From contig NZ_CAKZNK010000145.1 of NCBI RefSeq assembly GCF_937129525.1, positions 1 through 54,621 of the forward strand: DNA of 54,621 nt. The letters run 5' to 3'. This document shows, in pieces, positions 36,944 to 46,036 of the stretch (position 1 is the first letter of the stretch; the number at the start of each line of letters is the position of its first letter). The notes beneath the pieces were generated by a model. It was not told the origin of the DNA. It saw only the letters and a list, made by a program, of their open reading frames with translations, and searched no databases. The translations under genes were made by a program, and so were the position numbers. This DNA comes from an uncultured Chloroflexus sp. GTDB lineage: Bacteria > Chloroflexota > Chloroflexia > Chloroflexales > Chloroflexaceae.

Positions 36944-39094
36944 ATGCTGCGGTTCGAACACGAGATCCTGTTCACTCCTTGTCCCGAACGGATTGCTCGT
37001 CTCCGTGAACTCGCCTACAACCTCTGGTGGACGTGGCATCCCGAAGCGCAAGACCTCTACCGTTCGATCGATCCAGAGCTATGGGAGCTGGTCTACCACA
37101 ATCCAGTCGATTTTCTGCGTGATGTCCGCCAGCGCAAGCTCGAGGCTGCCGCGAACGATCCAGCCTATTTAAAGCGGTACGACGCGGTACTCAAGAGCTT
37201 CGACAGCTACATGAGCGCAAAGAAGACGTGGTTTAGCAAACACTACCCTGACGCAAAAGATACGCTGATCGCCTACTTCAGCGCCGAATTCGGTCTGCAC
37301 GAAAGCCTGCCAATCTATTCAGGCGGTTTGGGCATCCTGTCGGGCGATCACATCAAAGAGGCCAGTGACATGGGCATTCCGCTGGTGGGAGTTGGCTTCA
37401 TCTACCCGCAGGGCTACTTCCGACAGCGGCTTGATCCGAGCGGCTGGCAACACGCCGAGTATAACAAGCTAAACTTCGCCGATGTGCCGGCGCTGCCGGC
37501 GCTCGATCCGGAAGGGCGTGAGGTGGTGGTTGAGGTGGAATTGCCTGGACGCACCATTTACGCCAAGGTTTACAAATTTCAAGTCGGGCGCAACGAGCTA
37601 CTGCTGATGGATACCGACATTCACCCGAACAGTCCTCAGGATCGTGAACTGTCGGCCCGGCTTTACGGCGGCGATCAAGAGATGCGCATCTCGCAAGAGC
37701 TGGTGCTCGGTGTAGGTGGTGTCCGCGCGTTACGCCGGCTCGGCTACAAACCAACCGTCTGGCATATGAACGAGGGGCATTCAGCGTTTCTCGTGCTCGA
37801 ATTGTGTCGCGAACTGGTCGCGCAAGGGTACAGTTTCGAGGAAGCAATGGAGCAGGTCAAGGCGCATTGCGTCTTCACCACGCACACACCGGTTCCTGCC
37901 GGCAACGATGCCTTCCCGTTGCCGATGATCGAAAAGTTCTTCTGGAGCTTCTGGCCACAACTCAATCTCACTCGCGATGAATTTATGAGTCTGGCGCTGC
38001 AAGAGCAGCAATGGGGGCCGACTTTTGCAATGACTGCGCTGGCGCTGCGTTTCTCGGCCTATCGCAACGGCGTCAGCAAGTTGCACGGCCACGTCGCCCG
38101 CGGGATGTGGCAATGGCTCTACCCCGGTCGCGCCCAGGATGAAGTGCCGATCACATCGATTACCAACGGCGTTCATACAGCGACCTGGCTGGCGCCTGAG
38201 ATCCGCACGCTCTACAATTCGTATTTGGGCAAAAATTGGGAAGAACACCTTGACGATCCACAGTTGTGGCAGAAGGTTTATCAGATTCCCGATGAGACGC
38301 TCTGGCAGACCCGCCAGAAGCTGAAGCGCGATCTGATCGCATTTAGCCGCCAGCGTTTGCAGCAACACTACATCCGGCTTGGCATTCCGGTGCCGGTCTG
38401 GCCCGTGCTGGAAGAGGATATCCTTACCATCGGCTTTGCCCGTCGGTTTGCGACCTATAAGCGGGCGACGCTGTTGTTCAAGGATATTGAGCGGCTGAAG
38501 CACATTCTCAACCGGCCCGGCAAACCGATCCAGATCATTTTTGCCGGCAAAGCGCATCCCAAAGATGATCCGGGCAAGCAGTTCATTCAGGATGTCTACC
38601 GGCTGGCGATGCAGCCGGGTCTGGCTGGTCGGATTGTCTTTCTCGAAGAATACGACATTGCCGTAGGACGAGCGCTGGTGCAGGGGGTTGATGTGTGGCT
38701 CAACAATCCGCGCCGTCCATACGAAGCCAGTGGCACCAGTGGCATGAAGGCCAGTCTTAACGGCGCGCCTAATTGTTCGGTGCTCGATGGGTGGTGGCCG
38801 GAGGCGTATAACGGGCGCAACGGATGGGCAATCGGCGATGAGCGCGAGTATGCCAGCCAGGAAGAGCAGGATTGGAATGACGCTCTATCACTTTACCACC
38901 TGCTCGAGCACGAAATTGCGCCCCGTTTCTACGATAACCGCGATGCTAACGGCATTCCGGTGGCGTGGGTACAGATCTGCAAAGAAGCGATTGCTACCGT
39001 CGCGCCAATCTTCAGCACGCGCCGGATGCTGGCAGAATATCTGCGTGACATGTATATGCCGGTAGCAGTTCAGGGAGCGATGCCACTGGCCTAG
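36944..39094 (+). CDS. glgP: Alpha-glucan (glycogen) phosphorylase
   Basis: GT35 phosphorylase releasing glucose-1-phosphate from glycogen or maltodextrin, with PLP cofactor. At 716 residues it belongs to the short alpha-glucan phosphorylase branch (TIGR02094-like), lacking the regulatory N-terminus of rabbit or E. coli enzymes. It starts with an N-terminal DUF3417-like segment (RLRELAYNLWWTWHPEAQ), then YFSAEFGLHESLPIYSGGLG, VWHMNEGHSAFLVLE, FARRFATYKRA, and the PLP-lysine region EASGTSGMKASLNG (Lys about 603). GAGGAA precedes the ATG. No other glg gene is nearby. Confidence 0.95.
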   Translation: MLRFEHEILFTPCPERIARLRELAYNLWWTWHPEAQDLYRSIDPELWELVYHNPVDFLRDVRQRKLEAAANDPAYLKRYDAVLKSFDSYMSAKKTWFSKHYPDAKDTLIAYFSAEFGLHESLPIYSGGLGILSGDHIKEASDMGIPLVGVGFIYPQGYFRQRLDPSGWQHAEYNKLNFADVPALPALDPEGREVVVEVELPGRTIYAKVYKFQVGRNELLLMDTDIHPNSPQDRELSARLYGGDQEMRISQELVLGVGGVRALRRLGYKPTVWHMNEGHSAFLVLELCRELVAQGYSFEEAMEQVKAHCVFTTHTPVPAGNDAFPLPMIEKFFWSFWPQLNLTRDEFMSLALQEQQWGPTFAMTALALRFSAYRNGVSKLHGHVARGMWQWLYPGRAQDEVPITSITNGVHTATWLAPEIRTLYNSYLGKNWEEHLDDPQLWQKVYQIPDETLWQTRQKLKRDLIAFSRQRLQQHYIRLGIPVPVWPVLEEDILTIGFARRFATYKRATLLFKDIERLKHILNRPGKPIQIIFAGKAHPKDDPGKQFIQDVYRLAMQPGLAGRIVFLEEYDIAVGRALVQGVDVWLNNPRRPYEASGTSGMKASLNGAPNCSVLDGWWPEAYNGRNGWAIGDEREYASQEEQDWNDALSLYHLLEHEIAPRFYDNRDANGIPVAWVQICKEAIATVAPIFSTRRMLAEYLRDMYMPVAVQGAMPLA

Positions 39095-39124
39095 AAAGGC
39101 TCGCTCGTCAGGTGTAAGCTGTTT

Positions 39125-39164
39125 GATGGGGGGAAGCAATCGATGGATGTCACATCCCCCCATC
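39125..39164 (+). terminator. Hairpin between glgP and the glycosylase gene
   Basis: A 10-base perfect stem (39125-39134 with 39155-39164) with a 20-base loop, 30 bases after glgP. There is no T-run. It may end glgP transcription or mask the ribosome site (GGGGGGA) of the next gene. Confidence 0.5.
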
Positions 39165-39991
39165 ATTATGTCCCTCCCCGCTCGACGATTATGCATCAGA
39201 TTGAGCCTGATCACACGCTGGCATTTGCGCGCCTTGACGCGCTCGCTATCTATCGCCGACTGGTTGCCCACTTCGGCTTATTGTGTGGGCCGGAGGCGGC
39301 TAGTCCCTGGTGGCCGATCATCAGCGCCAACCCTCAGCTCGAAATGGTGATCGGAGCAGTGCTGGTGCAGCAGACGCGCTGGGAAATGGTTGAAGACGCG
39401 ATCGCGCGACTCCATGCCGCCGGTTTGATCGATCTGGCGGAACTGGCCCAGGCGGATGCGGAGCATCTGGCAACGTTGATCTACCCTTGCGCGTTTTACC
39501 GGCAGAAGGCGCAGGGCTTGATCGCGCTGGCGCAGGCCATTCAACAACGCTATGGCGATCTGGCAGCGATGTTCAGGCTTCCAACCACGGTATTGCGGGC
39601 CGAACTGTTACAATTACCGCGGATCGGCCCGGAAACGGCGGATGTCGTCATGCTGTATGCCGGTCAGCATCCGGTATTCGTCGTTGATGCATACACGCGC
39701 CGGATCTTTGCCCGTCTCGTTCCCGACCGGCTGTCCTGGGAACGGGCAAGTTATATGCAGGTGCAACAGGTCATTGCTGCCGGGTTGCCAGCCGATCCGT
39801 TGTTGATGGCTGACTTTCACGCGCAACTGAATGAACTGGCCGTGCGTTACTGTTTGGTTCGCCCACGTTGCGATGGCCCCCCTTCCCGGCGGGTCTACTC
39901 GCGTCAGCCGGGTCGCAACAGCTTTCTCGATCGTCACGATGGTTGTCCATTGCGTTCGATATGCGCGTGGTACCGCGCATCAAGGGGGTAA
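39143..39991 (+). CDS. EndoIII-like HhH-GPD DNA glycosylase with unusual Fe-S motif
   Basis: About 282 residues. The HhH-GPD core is clear: PQLEMVIGAVLVQQTRWEMVE, the hairpin LPRIGPETADVVMLYAG (about 155-171) and the catalytic Asp in VVDAYTRRIF. The EndoIII Lys in the hairpin (GxKTA) is Glu here, so a monofunctional glycosylase is expected. The Cys ligands read C-x5-C-x24-C-x5-C, against the usual C-x6-C-x2-C-x5-C, because of a 24-residue Arg/Ser-rich insert. The start is uncertain: the ATG at 39143 falls in the loop of a GC hairpin, and an ATG at 39191 is the alternative. chrA follows after seven bases. Confidence 0.85.
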   Translation: MDVTSPHHYVPPRSTIMHQIEPDHTLAFARLDALAIYRRLVAHFGLLCGPEAASPWWPIISANPQLEMVIGAVLVQQTRWEMVEDAIARLHAAGLIDLAELAQADAEHLATLIYPCAFYRQKAQGLIALAQAIQQRYGDLAAMFRLPTTVLRAELLQLPRIGPETADVVMLYAGQHPVFVVDAYTRRIFARLVPDRLSWERASYMQVQQVIAAGLPADPLLMADFHAQLNELAVRYCLVRPRCDGPPSRRVYSRQPGRNSFLDRHDGCPLRSICAWYRASRG

Positions 39992-39998
39992 GGCAGGC

Positions 39999-41168
39999 AT
40001 GCATCTTTCTCTGCTTACGATCTTTCTCGCCTTTCTACGGCTAGGCTTAACGTCGTTTGGCGGGCCGGTGGCGCATCTCGGATATTTTCGCGCCGATCTG
40101 ATCGAACGGCGTCGCTGGCTTGATGAAGCAACCTACGCCGATCTGATCGCGTTGTGCCAATTTCTACCTGGCCCGGCCAGCAGTCAGGTCGGGATCGCCA
40201 TCGGCACGATTCGAGCCGGACTGGCAGGAGGTCTGGCGGCCTGGTTGGGTTTTACGTTACCATCGGCGTTGTTAATGATTGGCTTCGCTTACGGAGTGGC
40301 GCTGTTGGGTGATCCGGCCAGCGGCTGGCTACACGGGTTAAAGGTGGTTGTTGTGGCGGTGGTTGCGCAGGCAGTCTGGCAGATGGCGCAACGGCTCTGC
40401 CCGGATCGCTTGCGCGCCAGCATGGCAGTTGGCGCAGCGATCATCTTGCTCATCTGGCCTGACGCGCTGGCGCAATTGCTGGTAATCGGGCTGGGTGGGC
40501 TGGTCGGCTGGCGCTGGTTGCGTGGTCAAACCGGTAACGGCGTCACTGTGCCATCGCCGGTTAGCCCGCGCGTCGGCATCGTCTTCGCGACCCTCTTTGC
40601 CGCGCTGCTCGCCGGATCGTTTCTGGCCTCATTTATTGCCGATCCCACGCTGGCATTCCTGACCGGAATGTTTCGCGCCGGCTCGCTCGTGTTTGGTGGC
40701 GGCCACGTCGTGTTACCGTTACTCGAACCGGTTGTAGTGGGAACAGGTTTCCTCAACGCCGACCGATTCATTGCCGGCTACGGCGCAGCGCAGGCAGTGC
40801 CGGGTCCGTTGTTCACCTTCAGCGCCTACCTGGGCGCGGCAGTCACTGTGCCTCCCGGCGGCTGGATCGGCGGCATGCTTGCCTTAATTGCCATCTTCCT
40901 GCCCTCATTCTTGCTGGTGTGGGCAGCGTTACCGCTTTGGTCTGCCTTGCGCGCGCAGCCGACAGCGCAGGCAACGCTGGCCGGCATCAATGCAGCGGTG
41001 GTCGGCATCTTGCTCGCTGCGCTCTATCAACCAGTGATCACCAGCGCGATCCAACATCCACTTGATGTCGCGCTGGCACTGAGCGCATTCATGGCGTTGC
41101 AATTCTGGCGGATACCGCCGTGGGCGGTCGTAGTGGCCTGCGCCGTGATCGGCGGAACGCTGTCGTAA
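39999..41168 (+). CDS. chrA: Chromate transporter ChrA (two-domain)
   Basis: A 389-residue CHR-family membrane protein with two homologous halves of about five to six helices. Half one carries FLRLGLTSFGGPVAHLGYF and ALCQFLPGPASSQVG. Half two has FRAGSLVFGGGHVVLPLLEP and GYGAAQAVPGPLFTFSAYLG. These FGGP/FGGGH and PGP motifs define the family; some members export chromate while others are of unproven specificity. The start is the ATG at 39999, as the first helix begins there. It follows the glycosylase gene by seven bases and converges on the phosphatase-like gene with one base between the stops. Confidence 0.93.
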   Translation: MHLSLLTIFLAFLRLGLTSFGGPVAHLGYFRADLIERRRWLDEATYADLIALCQFLPGPASSQVGIAIGTIRAGLAGGLAAWLGFTLPSALLMIGFAYGVALLGDPASGWLHGLKVVVVAVVAQAVWQMAQRLCPDRLRASMAVGAAIILLIWPDALAQLLVIGLGGLVGWRWLRGQTGNGVTVPSPVSPRVGIVFATLFAALLAGSFLASFIADPTLAFLTGMFRAGSLVFGGGHVVLPLLEPVVVGTGFLNADRFIAGYGAAQAVPGPLFTFSAYLGAAVTVPPGGWIGGMLALIAIFLPSFLLVWAALPLWSALRAQPTAQATLAGINAAVVGILLAALYQPVITSAIQHPLDVALALSAFMALQFWRIPPWAVVVACAVIGGTLS

Positions 41169-41169
41169 C

Positions 41170-42009
41170 TCAATCCGCCCATCGCATCACTTCAGCCACA
41201 TCGGTCTGGCCGACCGGTTGTTGCAACCGCTCAATAGCTGCGTGCAGGCGCTCAAGCCGGTCAGCGGCTGGCATAGCGGCCTGGCGCGCCAGCCACAGGT
41301 TAATCGCTTCGACATAAAGCGCCGTGAGATCGGTTGGTTCGGTGACCAGTTGGTTCAACTCAACCAGAGTGGCTTGAATCCGGTTGCGCGCTGCCGGCCA
41401 ATCGATCACCTCAGGCATCGCCCGCATCGCATCGAGCAAGCGTCCGGCGCGGGCGCAAATGGCGTGCCGCTCATCGGCAAATGATGGCGACGGAGGAGGC
41501 GCCGGCGCCTGAGTCGGCGGCGGTTCGGCAGTGACCGATACCGCGTTCCCGCCGAGCAGGGCAACAATCCGTTCAAACCCTGCTTGCAACAACTGCTCCA
41601 TTTCACGGGCATAGTGCAGCCATGCGCCGATCTGCATCCCTGCCGGATCGGGAATATCGCGTGCGCGACCGGCCAGTTCGCCGAGCGAGGCAATAGGAGC
41701 CTGAGGATAACGACTGCGCAATACCCGGGCGATCCCGCTATCAACTGCAATCAACAGATCAGCAGTCGCCGCCAGCTCATCGGTAAGTGAGCGCGCAACG
41801 TGATCATCGCGGCTAAGACCCAGCACGGCCAGCGCATCGCGGGCCATCGGCTGCAACGGATCGTCGTCATGGCCGACCACGCCGGCAGAGGCGATTGACC
41901 AGACAAAACCGCGTTCGCCGGCTATCCGGCGGAGCAGGGCTACCGCGATAGGAGCGCGACCGGTGTCGGCGGCGCCGATGATGAGGAGGGTGGCGGTTGG
42001 TGTAGTCAT
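41170..42009 (-). CDS. Low-molecular-weight tyrosine phosphatase homologue, catalytic Cys lost
   Basis: A 279-residue cytoplasmic protein. Residues 8-150 follow the LMW-PTP fold: LLIIGAADTGRAPIAVALLRR aligns with the P-loop C-x5-R-S-P, but the nucleophile position is Gly12 while Arg18 and Pro20 remain. The acid loop IPDPAG (DP motif) is kept. So phosphatase activity is unlikely; ligand binding may persist. A Pro-rich linker (about 165-185) leads to a helical C-terminal domain (about 190-279) with no recognised family. The start is the ATG at 42009, where the first beta strand begins. It converges on chrA. Confidence 0.8.
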   Translation of the reverse strand: MTTPTATLLIIGAADTGRAPIAVALLRRIAGERGFVWSIASAGVVGHDDDPLQPMARDALAVLGLSRDDHVARSLTDELAATADLLIAVDSGIARVLRSRYPQAPIASLGELAGRARDIPDPAGMQIGAWLHYAREMEQLLQAGFERIVALLGGNAVSVTAEPPPTQAPAPPPSPSFADERHAICARAGRLLDAMRAMPEVIDWPAARNRIQATLVELNQLVTEPTDLTALYVEAINLWLARQAAMPAADRLERLHAAIERLQQPVGQTDVAEVMRWAD

Positions 42010-42648
42010 AGTCTGTGATTCAGAGCATCCAGTTGATCGCATAGGGGTATTATACGAGAGTTTGGGTATGACAGGGAGTGGACAGGAGGATGGGACTGAG
42101 CAGCAATAAATGAGTGTTAGACATCGTATATCGAATGGTCATTGTCTGGTCGAGGTTGTATTGCAACATCTCGATGATCCCACTGACCCTACGGCTCGTA
42201 TATTACCGCTGTGCCGATTCATTTGTCCCCATGATCCGCTCACACAAGTAGTGGTATCGTGCTAATACACCCAAAACAAACACGACGATTCTGGCTAGCG
42301 GCACGTTTCTACGACCATATCATCTGCGACCAAGATGAACTCAACTGCATCAGTCATCACATTAATCTCGCGCGCTGGAACGTCGTCGACACAATCCTGC
42401 AACTAATAACTGCATGTTTTAGCCACGAGGACTGGAAATAGTGGCATTTGTTCACACCAGTGGCGAAACCGGTTTGATCGGCAATTTGAAATGAAACACA
42501 GGCGCGATGTGCCGAAATTGAGTAGACGCCGCATCGCCGAGAGCAATAGAATCCGAAACAAACCGGTTTGACGTGTCCGTCATCGCACAACTAGGCCTGC
42601 GCTACAAGCAAGATACCGACGGCAGTTTCTGTCGCGTCGAAATAGACG
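42010..42648. other. Decayed intergenic DNA
   Basis: No intact gene. It contains a RAYT transposase remnant (about 42259-42390), two copies of the palindrome AAACCGGTTT (42466-42475 and 42560-42569) and a coding-like fragment near 42570-42660 that reads FDVSVIAQLGLRYKQDTDG before a stop, of unknown origin. Confidence 0.5.
42259..42393 (+). pseudogene. Remnant of a REP-associated tyrosine transposase (RAYT, Y1_Tnp)
   Basis: Translation gives RFYDHIICDQDELNCISHHI followed by NLARWNVVD. This matches the C-terminal hallmark of RAYT/IS200-like TnpA proteins, roughly YDHIIRDxxELNRIRxYIxxNPARW, with point changes and small deletions. The rest of the transposase, including the catalytic HUH motif and the N-terminus, is missing. 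It is therefore a fossil, not an active element. Confidence 0.65.
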
Positions 42649-43130
42649 ATGAACCATTTTGACCCAATCGTAATCGACGGCACCTTTGACGAACTGATCA
42701 AACATAGCGACGCGCTTTTGCAAAACCGCCGCACCTGTCAAGTATCAGCCAAAGCCCGGTCTGGTCGGTCGGATGCCCCTTCTCAGACTGGATTCACAGC
42801 TTGCAGAAGTACATGTTGTTGGCTATACTAACTGACAAAGGCACAATGTGGGATCCTGCTACGAAATTATTCATGGTGATAACCTCAGCGAAGTTGTATC
42901 CGACCTGCGTGCTCAGCCAGGTGGATACATCTTTATCTACGGCAGCGTCAGGCTGGTTCGATCATTGCTCGTTGCTAACTTGATCGATAATGTGGTTGCT
43001 AACCATCATGCTCCTCGGTGGTGGAAAAACGATATTTCCTGGCTGCGGGATCGCCGTACCGTTCATGTGGGAACTCCAGTAGCGGGCTGCAAATTTGTCG
43101 ATATATACGGGTGCGGTCACTCTTTTCAAG
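42649..43130 (+). pseudogene. Dihydrofolate reductase-like (RibD C-terminal domain) pseudogene
   Basis: Pieces of one protein appear in successive frames. From 42676: FDELIKHSDALLQNRRTCQV and SGRSD, matching the DELLxxDALLLGRRTY region. Near 42803: QKYMLLAILTDKGTMWDPAT. Near 42857: YEIIHGDNLSEVVSDLRAQP and YIFIYGSVRLVRSLLVANLID, matching the IxGDxxEEVxxLKxQPGxDI-x-V-x-GS region. Near 43002, shifted by one base: TIMLLGGGKTIFP. Near 43076: SSGLQICRYIR, matching the C-terminal SSGVVxLxYxP. At least three frame changes show that the gene is dead. The family is widespread and mostly of unknown substrate. Confidence 0.75.
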
Positions 43131-43223
43131 CGCTGGCTAACAATGGGTTGCCGCCGACACGCGCCGTGTGCAGCTGAACCGTAAACTATCACGTAGCGGC
43201 TGCACAATCACATAAGGAAAAAT

Positions 43224-44012
43224 ATGAAACCACCTGAGTACGAATATAAAGGTTTAGTGGCAGAAGCTTGGGATGTGTTGCGTGGGGACACATCGAATTG
43301 GGTAGATCGCCATTTTTATCTTAAAATCATCCAAACATATGGAGAACCTGTTCTTGATGTAGGATGTGGTACTGGGCGATTATTAATAGATTACTTACAG
43401 CAAGGAATTGATATTGATGGGATGGATAACTCGCCAGAGATGTTGGCAATATGTCAGCATAAAGCAGAAAAGTTGCGATTAAAACCCACATTATACGAGC
43501 AATACCTGGAGAATCTGGAACTTCCCCGCAGGTATCGGGTAATCCTGGTTCCATCAAGCACATTGCAATTAATCTGTGAGGTGAAAGCAATAGTGAAAGC
43601 CATGAAACGGCTATATGAACACCTATTACCAAATGGCATATTAGTCGCATCGATGATGACATTATGGAAGGAAGGTGAACCGCTTTATTCGGAATGGGAG
43701 AAGACGGCATTTCGTGAAACAGATGGTATAAAGTTTCGTAGAGTGGCTCGCTCTTGGTTCGATCCGGTGAGCGAATGTGAACGGACAGAAGATTTATATC
43801 AAAAAATAGTGCATGATAACGTTATAATGGAAGAATTTCATCAACGTTCACCGGCAACGCGCTCTTATAGTCATTCGCAAGCAAGGGATTTATTTGCAAA
43901 AGCTGGTTTTCAAAATATAAGGTTGTTTAGTGGTTTTACCTTTGATCAAGTTAAACCTGAAGACAGGTTGTTTACAGTTATTGGACATAAGTTGTCTAGC
44001 TGCGAAAGGTGA
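43224..44012 (+). CDS. Class I SAM-dependent methyltransferase, probably horizontally acquired
   Basis: A 262-residue soluble methyltransferase with the SAM loop PVLDVGCGTGRLLIDYL (about 42-58), GMDNSPEMLAIC (motif II), VILVPSSTLQLI (motif III/IV) and HLLPNGILVASM. Nothing identifies the acceptor. The gene is clearly richer in A and T than the rest of the window, with many AAA, TTA and ATA codons, and it sits among pseudogenes, so recent transfer is likely. The ATG at 43224 has AAGGAA at good spacing, and the frame is intact. No partner gene adjoins it. Confidence 0.85.
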   Translation: MKPPEYEYKGLVAEAWDVLRGDTSNWVDRHFYLKIIQTYGEPVLDVGCGTGRLLIDYLQQGIDIDGMDNSPEMLAICQHKAEKLRLKPTLYEQYLENLELPRRYRVILVPSSTLQLICEVKAIVKAMKRLYEHLLPNGILVASMMTLWKEGEPLYSEWEKTAFRETDGIKFRRVARSWFDPVSECERTEDLYQKIVHDNVIMEEFHQRSPATRSYSHSQARDLFAKAGFQNIRLFSGFTFDQVKPEDRLFTVIGHKLSSCER

Positions 44013-44398
44013 CCTGATATCGTTTGTGGCAGATTCACAAGTGAAGTTTATTGCAACATAATGTGAAGGACTTACTATCCAATTCAGTAGTCTTACTAGT
44101 GTTAGCAGGCTCTCGAAGGGGCAAAGGAAGTCACTAACCGGCAGGAATAGTGCTGGGCAAAATATTCTTTCACGTGAGGGAAACGGCTACATTCGCTGTC
44201 GCACCGAACCTTTTGTTGGCAGATAGTGTTGCAATATTAGTTTCCTAATGTTCCTGTCTGATAGTGTGGCTACGCTGATTAATCTGGTTATTGGGTATTG
44301 TTTCACATTAAGAAGATAATTTAGTAAAAAATGACCTGTGTTGAGATTATTAGTTTCTAAAGAATTGAACTCAATCACAAGAAATTATCAAGTAGTGA

Positions 44399-44511
44399 GA
44401 GTCGCAGCTCCTGCTGCGTTGTATGCGTTCCTGAAAGGTAGATGAGGATGAAGGGTAAGACTAATCTATGACGAGTCGCAGCTCCTGCTGCGTTGTATGC
44501 GTTCCTGAAAG
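44399..44511. CRISPR. Candidate minimal CRISPR: two 39-bp repeats, one 35-bp spacer
   Basis: An identical 39-base sequence occurs at 44399-44437 and 44473-44511, separated by 35 unrelated bases. The unit begins GAGTCGCAGCTCC, contains a CGCAGC/GCTGCG hairpin with a TCCT loop, and ends CCTGAAAG. Repeat length, perfect identity, internal dyad, GAAAG end and spacer size all fit a CRISPR. No third copy and no cas genes were found, so it would be an orphan or decayed array. A simple dispersed-repeat duplication is the alternative. Confidence 0.5.
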
Positions 44512-44560
44512 CGTATAGGTAAATGAAGAGTTGACATTTTTGCACAGTGAACTTAGAGAT

Positions 44561-44579
44561 AGTAACATTTTTTGTTACT
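44561..44579. other. Small hairpin
   Basis: AGTAACA and TGTTACT form a seven-base stem around a TTTTT loop, 50 bases after the second CRISPR-like repeat. A TTGACA at 44531 lies upstream without a convincing -10. The role is unknown. Confidence 0.4.
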
Positions 44580-45174
44580 TATGATCGAGTTAAGCGGCTT
44601 TGTTGATTTGGGAAGAAGTGGCAAGGCAGATAATATGGTACGACATCGCCTTTTGTGTCTCATACCCAGGATGACTTCGGCTTATCATCTCGTTTTAAAG
44701 CAATGCTGTCTGGTATCATCTCTATCGCGAGGGATAGATTATCTCTTCGGCGAAAGATACTTGTGTGTGGCTCAGGCAGAGATCCACAGGTAGCATGACC
44801 GCAATCGCCAATACAGTCAATGACTACTCTCTGGCGCGAGAGTGTGCTCTTTCGACACTAGAGCCGACTCATTCCTCGTGTCCAGTTTATGTGGCAACCC
44901 TGCTGTGATGTTAGACACAGCATGTACACGGTAGGTGAACAGCGTGATCAAAAGTTTTCTGCTTGACTGGCCGCTGCCCGATCTGAATTCATCCTGCTTG
45001 ATGATTTAAGGCTTAGCAACGATCGGAAAGCGGCAGGCACACAGCGAGTTGCTGAGAGTCTGTAACGGATCAGACTACTTCTGTCTGGATAGTGATTGCG
45101 TGTCTTACGTGGCTCACCACACGATCCAGCCGTATTTCGAGCCCGTACAATTACAGTTGGTCACCGTCTCCCAA

Positions 45175-45400
45175 AGGACATCAGCGCATTCTGCGATGGA
45201 TTGCATAGTTGATCCCGCTGGCTGTAATGGTCTGTGGTGTGGCGATGATAGGCGCCGGGCTGTTCTACGATCTGGCGTTTGCCGGTCTCCCGTTCCAGGA
45301 TCCGCCGCCGGAACTATGGCAATCATTTGCAGCGAATAACGAAGAGTTATTCGCTACCGACTTCTCGCCCGATATGCAACCTTTACCCGCGTGTTATTGA
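45175..45400 (+). pseudogene. Decayed membrane-protein fragment
   Basis: One frame reads GHQRILRWIA, a stop codon, then LIPLAVMVCGVAMIGAGLFY and DLAFAGLPFQDPPPELWQSF before running into unlike sequence and another stop at about 45400. A basic start followed by one membrane helix and a PFQDP-type loop looks like the first third of a small membrane protein that has lost the rest. The family is not identified. Confidence 0.4.
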
Positions 45401-45926
45401 GTGGTTTGCTGACAGCGCTCTGTGGCAAATGGGTAAGTAGCTGGCAGCTATTCGTGAGCAGATCAATATCCGTTCACCACAGTTGCGCTATCGCTATTGT
45501 CAGGGTTGTGATCGCGTCACTCTAGCATTCCCGCTGTTCTCACCAGATACCCTTCACTCTACTCACTGCTGTGCGTTGCCCAATAGTCGTTGATCGTATC
45601 CGAAAACATCATCAACCCGTGCGCAGATGATGTCACCTGACGTGACTCATGAGCTGACACATGCCTGGAAGGCGTCGAATATTTCGAACGGCTGCCGTTG
45701 AATTGGTTTTCGGCGGAGCGATAGAGGTAGAAGTGCCCTTCAGTGCGCCCCGTTCCCAACTTTGGAAGGTGTTTGCTGGTTCCTTTTCACCGAGCATATA
45801 GCTCCTCTCATTCATGTGCGTTATCGATTTGGCTGTCACGAACAGATGTCCATATTTGACCATTTGCCAAACCCATGGTATCTTGCCGCCGTTGCCATAT
45901 CAGTGCCGATAGCGGCAATATACTGT

Positions 45927-46036
45927 CATATACCTCGTCGTATATGGCACAGCGTTTCCGCAACAGGACCACGCTCGTCCTGTTCCATCGTCGCGCCCTG
46001 GCGCGACGACGTGATTCCGCGTTGAATGGCGCGCAT
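45927..46036. repeat. Row of four hairpins before the M23 peptidase gene
   Basis: Four inverted repeats in 110 bases: CATATAC/GTATATG (45927-45946, loop six), AACAGGAC/GTCCTGTT (45962-45984, loop seven), CGTCGCGCC/GGCGCGACG (45989-46008, loop two) and GAATG/CATTC (46022-46036, loop five). They could be leader RNA structure, protein-binding sites or a terminator series closing the decayed island. Confidence 0.6.

Noticed and set aside
42466-42569. Paired AAACCGGTTT palindromes as REP elements for the RAYT remnant
   Set aside because: Only 10 bases each, without the usual tetranucleotide and hairpin layout of REP sequences.
44572-44793. Open frame of 73 codons after the CRISPR-like repeats
   Set aside because: No recognisable motif and it begins within a hairpin; composition is not convincing.
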